A stretch of 11,972 nt of DNA, taken from contig JAUTXB010000195.1 of the NCBI GenBank assembly GCA_030838245.1, positions 1 to 11,972 of the forward strand, read 5' to 3'. The stretch comes from Acidimicrobiaceae bacterium. Lineage in GTDB: Bacteria > Actinomycetota > Acidimicrobiia > Acidimicrobiales > RAAP-2. Within the stretch, counting starts at the first letter, position 1, and each line of letters begins with the position of its first letter. The position numbers were made by a program, and so were the translations under genes. The notes below the pieces were generated by a model. It did no database searches and was not told the DNA's origin. It worked only from the letters and a program-made list of their open reading frames with translations. Shown piece by piece: positions 1 to 6,561 of the stretch.

Positions 1-20
1 CACCGTTGACATCGCTGTAG

Positions 21-596
21 CACGCCGGTACGCCCTGGGAGCTGGGCCTGGCTGAGACCCAGCAGACCCTGATGGCCAACGGGCTGCGGGACCGCATCGT
101 CGTCCAGGTCGACGGCCAGATGAAGACGGGCTGGGACGTCCTGGTCGGGGCCCTGTTGGGCGGTGAGGAGTTCGGTTTCGCCACCGCCCCCCTGGTCGTC
201 TCGGGGTGCATCATGATGCGGGTCTGTCACCTCGACACCTGTCCGGTGGGCATCGCCACCCAGAACCCTGAGCTGCGGAAGCGCTATACGGGCAAGCCCG
301 AGTTCGTGGAGACCTTCTTCGAGTACATCGCCGAGGAGGTCCGGGAGTACTTGGCCCAGTTGGGCCTGCGCTCGCTCGAAGAGGCCATCGGGCGGGTGGA
401 GCTGCTCGAGACGGCAACGGCCATCGACCACTGGAAGGCGTCGGGGCTCGACCTGGCGCCGATCCTGGCCGTCCCCGAGGCGCCCGAGGGGGCCATCCGG
501 TTCCAGGTGAACGAGCAGGACCACGCCTCGACCGGGCCCTCGACCACCAGTTCATGGAGGCGTGCCGGCCGGCGATCGAGAACGAACGGTCGGTGA
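21..596 (+). CDS. gltB: gltB fragment A: FMN-binding synthase domain with 3Fe-4S cysteines
   Basis: This open stretch lies between the TAG at 18-20 and the frameshift, and its first internal ATG is at 72. It carries the end of the GOGAT central synthase domain: [12 protein letters not shown], then [13 protein letters not shown], then [15 protein letters not shown]. The cysteines in [12 protein letters not shown] are spaced C-X5-C-X4-C, which matches the 3Fe-4S cluster ligands of bacterial glutamate synthase. They are residues 46, 52 and 57 counted from the ATG at 72. The next part, up to about base 525, has the usual linker with a [14 protein letters not shown] sequence before the beta-helix domain. 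The last roughly 23 residues in this frame (after QDHA) are out-of-frame sequence caused by the shift and are not part of the protein. Confidence 0.85.
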   Translation, partial: HAGTPWELGLAETQQTLMANGLRDRIVVQVDGQMKTGWDVLVGALLGGEEFGFATAPLVVSGCIMMRVCHLDTCPVGIATQNPELRKRYTGKPEFVETFFEYIAEEVREYLAQLGLRSLEEAIGRVELLETATAIDHWKASGLDLAPILAVPEAPEGAIRFQVNEQDHASTGPSTTSSWRRAGRRSRTNGR

Positions 597-1375
597 CCGC
601 CGAGCTGGCGGTGACCAACGTCGACCGGACGGTCGGCACCTTGCTGGGCCACGAGATCACCAAGCGACACGGCGGCCACGGCCTGCCCGAGGGCTCGATC
701 GACCTGACGTTCCGGGGATCGGCCGGCCAGAGCTTCGGCGCCTTCGTGCCCAAGGGCGTCACCATGCGGCTGTTCGGCGACACCAATGACTACCTGGCCA
801 AGGGGCTCTCTGGCGGTCGGATCATCGTCCGGCCTCCCGAGGAGTCGCCGTTCGTGGCTGAGGACAACATCGTGGCCGGCAACGTGATCCTCTACGGGGC
901 CACCTCGGGTGAGGTGTTCATCCGCGGCCAGGTGGGGGAGCGCTTCTGCGTGCGGAACTCCGGGGCCATCGCCGTGGTCGAGGGCGTGGGGGACCATGGG
1001 TGCGAGTACATGACCGGTGGTCGGGTGGTAGTGCTCGGGCCGACCGGGCGGAACTTCGGCGCCGGCATGTCTGGCGGGGTGGCCTTCGTGTATGACCGGT
1101 ACGACCACTTCAACGGGCTCTACAACCCGGAGCTGGTCGATCTCGAGCCCCTGTCGGCCGACGACCGCATCTGGCTGAAGGACCGCATCATCTTGCATCG
1201 GGACGAGACCGGGTCCGAGGTGGCCAACCAGGTCCTCCTGGACTGGTCCACGACCTGGGAGTCATTCGTGAAAGTGATGCCCCGGGACTACCGGCGCGTG
1301 CTCGAGGCCACCGAGCTGGCCGTGGCCGAGGGTCGGTCCGTGGACGAGGCGGTCATGGCCGCACCCCACGGTTGA
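554..1375 (+). CDS. gltB: gltB fragment B: C-terminal GXGXG beta-helix domain of glutamate synthase
   Basis: This is the remainder of the same protein in the +2 frame. The ATG at 554 is only the first methionine after the frameshift; homologous sequence begins about 25 bases earlier (LDRALDHQF). The 273 residues form the glutamate synthase alpha-subunit C-terminal domain, a right-handed beta-helix built on repeated glycine motifs. Examples are GLSGGRI (84-90), GATSGEV (115-121), the 146-162 stretch and GAGMSGG (169-175). The domain is structural and supports the ammonia channel and inter-domain contacts rather than catalysis. The gene ends in TGA at 1373-1375, 12 bases before gltD. The C-terminal tail of about 70 residues ([18 protein letters not shown] and onward) is typical of actinobacterial GltB. 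Confidence 0.92.
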   Translation: MEACRPAIENERSVTAELAVTNVDRTVGTLLGHEITKRHGGHGLPEGSIDLTFRGSAGQSFGAFVPKGVTMRLFGDTNDYLAKGLSGGRIIVRPPEESPFVAEDNIVAGNVILYGATSGEVFIRGQVGERFCVRNSGAIAVVEGVGDHGCEYMTGGRVVVLGPTGRNFGAGMSGGVAFVYDRYDHFNGLYNPELVDLEPLSADDRIWLKDRIILHRDETGSEVANQVLLDWSTTWESFVKVMPRDYRRVLEATELAVAEGRSVDEAVMAAPHG

Positions 1376-1379
1376 GGAG
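1374..1379 (+). promoter_or_regulatory. Ribosome binding site of gltD
   Basis: GAGGAG overlaps the gltB stop codon and lies 8 bases before the ATG at 1388. This fixes the gltD start and indicates that gltB and gltD are translated from one message. Confidence 0.7.
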
Positions 1380-1387
1380 CACGGAAC

Positions 1388-2896
<1,509 letters not shown>

Positions 2897-2908
2897 GCCC
2901 GACGCCTC

Positions 2909-2956
2909 TCGAGTGCCCTCGGGTGGTCCTGGTTCGATCGAGCGCCCTCCGGTGGT
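2909..2956 (+). repeat. Imperfect 19-bp direct repeat downstream of gltD
   Basis: The two copies are at 2909-2927 and 2938-2956, 17 of 19 bases identical, both beginning TCGAG and ending GGTGGT, with starts 29 bases apart. They begin 13 bases after the gltD stop. No function is evident; a duplicated regulatory or decayed element is possible. Confidence 0.4.
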
Positions 2957-3035
2957 TCAATTTCCGAAATCTTCCGTGCTTGGGAAAATGTCGACCTGGC
3001 CCACCCGGCAATTCGCTCAAGCGCGAGTGGATGCC

Positions 3036-3072
3036 GACACCTTTGTCCGGCAGGGACATCGGAGCAGGTGTC
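3036..3072. terminator. Nested hairpin between convergent genes, possible terminator
   Basis: The outer arms GACACCT (3036-3042) and AGGTGTC (3066-3072) pair perfectly over 7 bp. Inside them TGTCC (3044-3048) and GGACA (3054-3058) pair over 5 bp around a 5-base loop. The structure lies between the end of gltD and the end of the minus-strand gene at 3096, where a bidirectional terminator would be expected. There is no uridine run on either side, so an intrinsic terminator of the classical kind is not demonstrated. Confidence 0.35.
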
Positions 3073-3095
3073 AGCGCCGTGCCGGGTTGGGCTGG

Positions 3096-3392
3096 TCAGC
3101 GGTAGCCGCCTACGACGGTTGCTCCGGTCGCCAGCGGGGGAACGTCGCACCGCTCGGCGATGCCGGCCACGAAGGTTCGAAAAGCGGGCACATCCTGTAG
3201 CGAGTCAGGTTCCTCTACGTCGTCCTCGATCACCACGTGGATGAAGCTCACGCCGTCCTCGAGCCGGAAGACCTTGTAGGTGAAGCCATCGGGCTGGCGT
3301 TGGTCCAGTTCGGCGAACACCGCCTCGATCAGTCGTTGGTTTTCGTCGGCTTGCGCCGGCTTGGTCTGATAGCGCACCACGGTGCTCTTCAT
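3096..3392 (-). CDS. Small conserved protein, probable dimeric alpha/beta-barrel (ABM-like) fold
   Basis: The 98-residue cytoplasmic protein has no signal peptide or membrane segment. The N-terminus MKSTVVRYQTKPAQADENQRLIEAVFAEL is a beta strand followed by a helix. Next come YKVFRLEDGVSFIHVVIED, which reads as two strands, and a final helix (FRTFVAGIAERC) plus strand. This order resembles the ferredoxin-like dimeric alpha/beta barrels of antibiotic-biosynthesis-monooxygenase and stress-response families. Similar short proteins are common in actinobacteria without known function. No catalytic residues can be assigned, so a specific activity is not claimed. The ATG is well supported by GAGGAG upstream. 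The gene stands alone, converging on gltD and divergent from the solute-binding protein gene. Confidence 0.78.
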   Translation of the reverse strand: MKSTVVRYQTKPAQADENQRLIEAVFAELDQRQPDGFTYKVFRLEDGVSFIHVVIEDDVEEPDSLQDVPAFRTFVAGIAERCDVPPLATGATVVGGYR

Positions 3393-3398
3393 CTACTG

Positions 3399-3404
3399 CT
3401 CCTC
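3399..3404 (-). promoter_or_regulatory. Ribosome binding site of the ABM-like gene
   Basis: On the minus strand GAGGAG stands 6 bases before the ATG at 3392-3390. It supports both the start and the reality of this short gene. Confidence 0.65.
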
Positions 3405-3612
3405 TTCGAGCGGGCCGCACGGCTCGCTCCATGTGTGTAGACCGTTGCCGGTACCACAACTCATCGGTACACCTCCGGGGCTACCCGGCCGGAGTAGACG
3501 CCTACCGCTCGGCGCGTGAGCTAACTTCTACATCGACGTCACAATTAAACCTGGCTCCTGGGGGGACTGAGGCCACATGGCTCGCTCAGCCGGGCCAGGG
3601 GGGAGAATGACC

Positions 3613-4863
3613 ATGAGGTTGCGATTCACGCGGATTGCGCTTGCGTTGGCCACAGCCACGAGTCTCAGCTTCGTCGGTGCCGTCGGGCTCACGACGGAAT
3701 CGGCGAGCGCTGCGACTGCGTCACCCATCACGATCGCTTTGGTCTGTACCTGCTCTGGGGTCGGCGCACCCACGTACGAGGGGGTGCCGGGAGCCTTTCG
3801 TGCCCGCATTGACCTTCAGAACGCAAATGGTGGTGTCAACGGTCATAAGATCTCGACGCTCGTCTTCGACGACCAGACCAGTCCCACGGAATCCTCCACG
3901 GCCGTCCAAGAAGCGGTGTCCCACGGGGTTCTCGGCGTCGTATCGGTCAGTGCTCTCTTCTTCGAGGGGGCGAAATACACCAACCAGGCCGGAATCCCGG
4001 TAACGGGGAGCTTCCAAGACGGACCGGAGTGGGGCCAGCAGCCCAACACCAACATGTTCGCCTCGGACAATGGAAGCGTCGATCCGAAGTACCCGGTCAA
4101 CACTGGGATCGGGAAGTTTCTCGTCTCCCACGGTGGCAACGTCGTCGGTTCCTACGGTTACAGCATCTCACCGTCGTCCAGCCGCTCGGCTATCGGTACC
4201 GTCCAATCGGTGATTCACGCCGGCGGCAAGCAAGGTGTCCTGGACACCACGGTTCCCATCGGCGGCGCGAACTTCACCACGCCCGCCTTGGTGGCCAAAT
4301 CGAAGAACGTGAACGGCCTCTTCGGTGCCATGGACGACAATTCCAACTTCGCCTTGGCCACGTCCCTGAAGCAGGCCGGGGTGAAGCTGAAGGCGGTCGT
4401 CTTCCCCACCGGCTATGAGCCGGCCGCCATCACGTCGCCTGCCTGGCAGGACCTGCAGGGTGACTACTTCGCCTCCCTGTTCCGACCCTTCCAGTTGCCC
4501 AACGCCGCAACAACCCAGATGAAGGCTGCGCTCCAGAAGTACGACAGCTTCGGCAAGACCCAGTTTCCCACCTTCGAGCAATATGAGGCATGGGCGGGAG
4601 CTGACTTGATGATCAAGGGTATGCAACTGGCCGGAAAGAATCCGACGTCATCTGCCGTCATCACGTCCCTCCGCAATCTCAAGTCCTACAACGCCAACGG
4701 CCTATTGCCCAATCCCATCAACTACTCGACCATCTTCGGGCATGACCCGGCCAAGAGCTGTACCTGGTATCTGCAGGCCCAGTCGAAGGGCTTCGTTCCC
4801 GTCTCCAGCCAGCCGATATGCGGCACAGATATCCCCGGAACGGCAACTGCTACCGGGAGCTGA
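3613..4863 (+). CDS. Secreted ABC transporter substrate-binding protein, branched-chain amino acid/amide type
   Basis: The 416-residue protein is exported and should bind a small ligand (amino acid, amide or similar) outside the membrane for delivery to an ABC importer. A basic n-region (MRLRFTR), a hydrophobic core and an ASA-A cleavage site near residue 33 form a type I signal peptide; no convincing lipobox is seen. The mature part opens with ITIALVCTCSG and continues with GAFRARIDLQNANGGVNGHKI, the classical start of the Peripla_BP_6/LivJ fold. FDDQTSP and IPVTGS stretches follow. Cysteines 45/47 and 383/403 could form disulfides, which is not standard for the family. The start at 3613 was chosen because an AGGGGGGAG-like ribosome binding site ends 7 bases upstream. 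In-frame ATGs at 3577 and 3607 are alternatives. No permease or ATPase gene is adjacent, so the partner and ligand are unknown. Confidence 0.88.
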   Translation: MRLRFTRIALALATATSLSFVGAVGLTTESASAATASPITIALVCTCSGVGAPTYEGVPGAFRARIDLQNANGGVNGHKISTLVFDDQTSPTESSTAVQEAVSHGVLGVVSVSALFFEGAKYTNQAGIPVTGSFQDGPEWGQQPNTNMFASDNGSVDPKYPVNTGIGKFLVSHGGNVVGSYGYSISPSSSRSAIGTVQSVIHAGGKQGVLDTTVPIGGANFTTPALVAKSKNVNGLFGAMDDNSNFALATSLKQAGVKLKAVVFPTGYEPAAITSPAWQDLQGDYFASLFRPFQLPNAATTQMKAALQKYDSFGKTQFPTFEQYEAWAGADLMIKGMQLAGKNPTSSAVITSLRNLKSYNANGLLPNPINYSTIFGHDPAKSCTWYLQAQSKGFVPVSSQPICGTDIPGTATATGS

Positions 4864-4966
4864 ACTGCGAGCCCATGGATAGGGGGCGCCACCTGGCGGT
4901 CTGGGGCACCGGAGCACACCCGATCGCTCCAGAGTACGGTCGGTGCCAAAGACGATTGGGGGCATG

Positions 4967-5287
4967 ATGCCGAAATACTTGATTGAAGTGAAGTACACCT
5001 TGGACGGCGTCAGGGGCCTGAAGGCCGAGGGCGGGTCGGCTCGTGTGGCTGCCGCCACCGCACTCATAGAGAGCGTGGGTGGGACGGTCGATACGTTCCA
5101 TTTTGCGTTGGGCGAGACTGACGCCTACGTCATCGTGGACATGCCCGACGCCGTTTCCGCCGCCGCGGCCGCGTTGTCTGTGAATGCCGGTGGTGGTGCC
5201 ACAGCGCGCACGGTGGCTCTCCTTACAGCGAGCGAAGCCGACGCGGCTGCAGCCAAGAAGACGCTTTACCGGCCGCCTGGGAACTGA
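4967..5287 (+). CDS. GYD domain protein
   Basis: The 106-residue protein starts MPKYLIEVKYTLDGVRGL and continues with GGSARVAAATALIESVGGTVDTFHFALGETDAYVIVDMPD. This is the pattern of the GYD family (Pfam GYD/DUF1488-like small alpha/beta proteins), whose members begin MPKY and end in a YRPPG motif, here YRPPGN. The name-giving motif appears as GETDAY. Biochemical function is not established, and a ferredoxin-like dimeric fold is expected. The ATG at 4967 was preferred because the family starts there and TGGGGGC lies just upstream; ATG 4964 and GTG 4943 are in frame. It follows the solute-binding protein gene by 103 bases on the same strand, so co-transcription is possible but unproven. Confidence 0.85.
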   Translation: MPKYLIEVKYTLDGVRGLKAEGGSARVAAATALIESVGGTVDTFHFALGETDAYVIVDMPDAVSAAAAALSVNAGGGATARTVALLTASEADAAAAKKTLYRPPGN

Positions 5288-5391
5288 GCCGAACTGCACG
5301 ATCCATAGCGGCCTCGACCAGGGGTCCAGCGGAGTCGGTCTCCACTATGGAAGGTCTCGCGCCGATTTGGGCGAAACGGGCACGGTCTCGC

Positions 5392-5411
5392 TCACCCGGC
5401 CGGCCGGGTGA
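5392..5411. terminator. Perfect 20-bp palindrome at the 3' end of the cell-wall hydrolase gene
   Basis: The sequence TCACCCGGCC followed by GGCCGGGTGA is its own reverse complement over 20 bases. It includes the hydrolase stop codon (TGA, minus strand) and its last codons. It sits where the + strand GYD gene and the minus-strand hydrolase converge. It could form a hairpin in either transcript and serve as a bidirectional transcript end or RNA stabiliser. No T-run follows. A protein-binding site is the alternative. Confidence 0.45.
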
Positions 5412-6333
5412 CCCCGACCAGACCTGACCAGTCGGCATTGTCGAAACGGACGTTGGCCCCGGTGTGGGGGGCATCGATCATCTCCCCGCCACCCACGTAG
5501 AGGCCGACGTGATCGACACCACTGGGCCCGTTACCGAAGAAGACCAGGTCACCGGGCAGAATCGTCTGCGCCGCGGTGACCACTGGCCCGGCGTCATATT
5601 GGTCCTGGGCCACCCGGGGCATGGAAATGCCTCCCGCTTGGTACGCCGCCTGGATCAGCCCGGAGCAGTCGAACCCGCCGTTGCCCGTCCCGCCCCACAC
5701 ATAGGGAGTGTTGAGCTTCTCGGCCGCGAACTGGAGAGCGGCGACCACCGACCCGTCGGCTGCGGGGGAGTCGGCCAGGGCGATAGACAAGGTGAGCACC
5801 GTGTTCACGTAGGTGTCGGAGTGGTTGTAGTCGTAGACGGCGGCGCGGAGGGTAGCGGCGCTACCGGCGCCGTTGGAGCAGAGGAGCTTGGCCGCGGTGT
5901 AGATGGCGTCGATGGGGTCGTACGGGGACGCGGGCTGGGCCCCCCCGGGACCGACCACTGCCTCGGCGGCAAAGGTGGCCGGTTCGAACTGCATCGGTCC
6001 CTCGGCGCCGGCCGAATTGGCCCCGGACCACACGCCGGGGGCGTTCGACTGCCCGTTGTGGGTCTCCACCGTGCCGATGCCGGCCAGCACCGACCATGAC
6101 AGGCCCGGGCAGGTAGCCGCGGCCTGGCGGTACTGGGTCACCCAATCCGGAGGGACGGCTGGGCCGCGGTTGGACCCTCCCGAGCCGGAAGGACCGCTGC
6201 CCGATCCGGCCGATCCTCCCGTAGTCCCGCCCGAGCCACCGGTTCCTGCGCCGGCGACTGCCACCACGGTCACCAACAGTGCGACCACGATTCCGGCGCA
6301 CGCCACTCCAACCCCGACGACCACCTTGCTCAT
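5392..6333 (-). CDS. Bifunctional cell-wall hydrolase: lytic transglycosylase plus NlpC/P60 endopeptidase
   Basis: The 313-residue protein is anchored or exported by a hydrophobic segment (residues about 4-30), followed by a Gly/Ser-rich linker to about residue 58. Residues 63-190 resemble MltB/SLT2 lytic transglycosylases. ILAGIGTVETHNG places the probable catalytic glutamate at 90, GPMQFEPATF is at 112-121, and YDPIDAIYTAAKLL follows. Residues 195-313 are an NlpC/P60 peptidase: Cys223 in FDCSG, His275 in DHVGLYVGGG and His290 fit the Cys-His-His triad. Together they would cleave glycan strands and stem peptides of peptidoglycan outside the membrane. GAGGTGA 4 bases before the ATG supports the start. 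This double-domain layout is also seen in actinobacterial conjugation loci, but no transfer genes are visible here. The gene is divergent from the acyl-CoA ligase. Confidence 0.92.
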   Translation of the reverse strand: MSKVVVGVGVACAGIVVALLVTVVAVAGAGTGGSGGTTGGSAGSGSGPSGSGGSNRGPAVPPDWVTQYRQAAATCPGLSWSVLAGIGTVETHNGQSNAPGVWSGANSAGAEGPMQFEPATFAAEAVVGPGGAQPASPYDPIDAIYTAAKLLCSNGAGSAATLRAAVYDYNHSDTYVNTVLTLSIALADSPAADGSVVAALQFAAEKLNTPYVWGGTGNGGFDCSGLIQAAYQAGGISMPRVAQDQYDAGPVVTAAQTILPGDLVFFGNGPSGVDHVGLYVGGGEMIDAPHTGANVRFDNADWSGLVGVTRPAG

Positions 6334-6337
6334 CCGC

Positions 6338-6344
6338 TCACCTC
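6338..6344 (-). promoter_or_regulatory. Ribosome binding site of the cell-wall hydrolase
   Basis: GAGGTGA on the minus strand lies 4 bases before the ATG at 6333-6331. It is a near-ideal Shine-Dalgarno sequence at slightly short spacing. Confidence 0.65.
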
Positions 6345-6414
6345 AACATCCGATTTGGAGTGCCGTGAGCGGCCGACTCAGAGTTCTCGTCGCCCGGAGA
6401 AGCAGACGGAGGCC

Positions 6415-6456
6415 CGCCACTGTCGCTGCCCAAGTGGGCCACGAGCGACGGTGGCG
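6415..6456 (+). promoter_or_regulatory. Strong compound hairpin in the leader of the acyl-CoA ligase gene
   Basis: Arms CGCCACTGTCGCT (6415-6427) and AGCGACGGTGGCG (6444-6456) pair over 13 bp, with a single U-G wobble in + strand RNA. An inner stem GCCCA/TGGGC (6428-6432 and 6435-6439) closes on AG, with CACG bulged on the 3' side. In minus-strand RNA the wobble becomes an A-C mismatch, so the + transcript folds better. It ends 105 bases before the ligase GTG start, inside the 228-bp divergent region. A 5' leader control element or an operator-type palindrome are both possible. Confidence 0.5.
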
Positions 6457-6470
6457 CCCCTCCAGTACAC

Positions 6471-6512
6471 CACCGGGCCTGCCTGGCTGACAAGGGCCGC
6501 TAGCGCCCGGTG
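6471..6512. repeat. 8-bp inverted repeat in the acyl-CoA ligase leader
   Basis: CACCGGGC (6471-6478) and GCCCGGTG (6505-6512) are exact reverse complements separated by 26 bases that contain weaker internal pairing (GGCT with GGCC). It lies 14 bases after the compound hairpin, so the two may be parts of one folded leader. Confidence 0.35.
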
Positions 6513-6547
6513 CAGGCGGCATCGATAAGCTCGTCCCACCAATATCC

Positions 6548-6555
6548 AGGGGAGG
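6548..6555 (+). promoter_or_regulatory. Ribosome binding site deciding the GTG start of the acyl-CoA ligase
   Basis: AGGGGAGG ends 6 bases before the GTG at 6562. This supports the GTG over the in-frame ATG at 6574 and gives the family-typical MLSTMQD beginning. Confidence 0.7.
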
Positions 6556-6561
6556 CTCGCC

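Larger units (their letters stand above)
1..1375 (+). pseudogene. gltB: gltB, glutamate synthase large subunit: 5'-truncated by the window and disrupted as given
   Basis: This is the C-terminal part (about 455 codons) of the roughly 1500-residue GOGAT large subunit. In the complete enzyme this subunit hydrolyses glutamine and transfers the ammonia to 2-oxoglutarate on an FMN site. The reading frame starting at base 3 gives PLTSL, then TAG at 18-20, then [17 protein letters not shown]. Family members have lysine where the stop sits, so AAG to TAG is the simplest change. A second lesion lies at about 525-529: the frame ending in QVNEQDHA resumes one frame over as [18 protein letters not shown], as if one C of a CCC run were missing. 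Conservation on both sides of each lesion is excellent. Sequencing or assembly error is therefore at least as likely as true decay, and the intact gltD 12 bases downstream supports that. The two open parts are described separately. Confidence 0.85.

Noticed and set aside
284..1198. Minus-strand open frame of 304 codons opposite gltB
   Set aside because: The + strand carries unmistakable glutamate synthase sequence here, and the antisense product has no domain.
2925..2965. GGTTCGATC and GGTTCAATTTCC, reminiscent of a tRNA T-loop
   Set aside because: No acceptor stem, anticodon arm or D-arm can be built around either copy, so this is not a tRNA gene or a convincing attachment-site remnant.
3016..3037. 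CTCAAG followed by GCCGA, resembling a flagellar sigma-28 promoter
   Set aside because: The spacing between the elements is several bases too short, and a transcript from it would run antisense into the minus-strand gene rather than toward a flagellar gene.
3500..3560. Possible promoter boxes in the AT-richer patch before the solute-binding protein gene
   Set aside because: TAACTT and ATTAAA-like words occur, but no pair of boxes with acceptable sequence and spacing could be defined on either strand.
4911..4930. GGAGC/GCTCC inverted repeat after the solute-binding protein gene
   Set aside because: Only 5 bp with a 10-base loop and no T-run, which is expected by chance in DNA of this composition.
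6334..6561. c-di-AMP (ydaO) riboswitch on the minus strand before the NlpC/P60 gene, as is common in actinobacteria
   Set aside because: The conserved GGGGACCCA and GGGTGAAT segments were looked for in the reverse complement and are absent.
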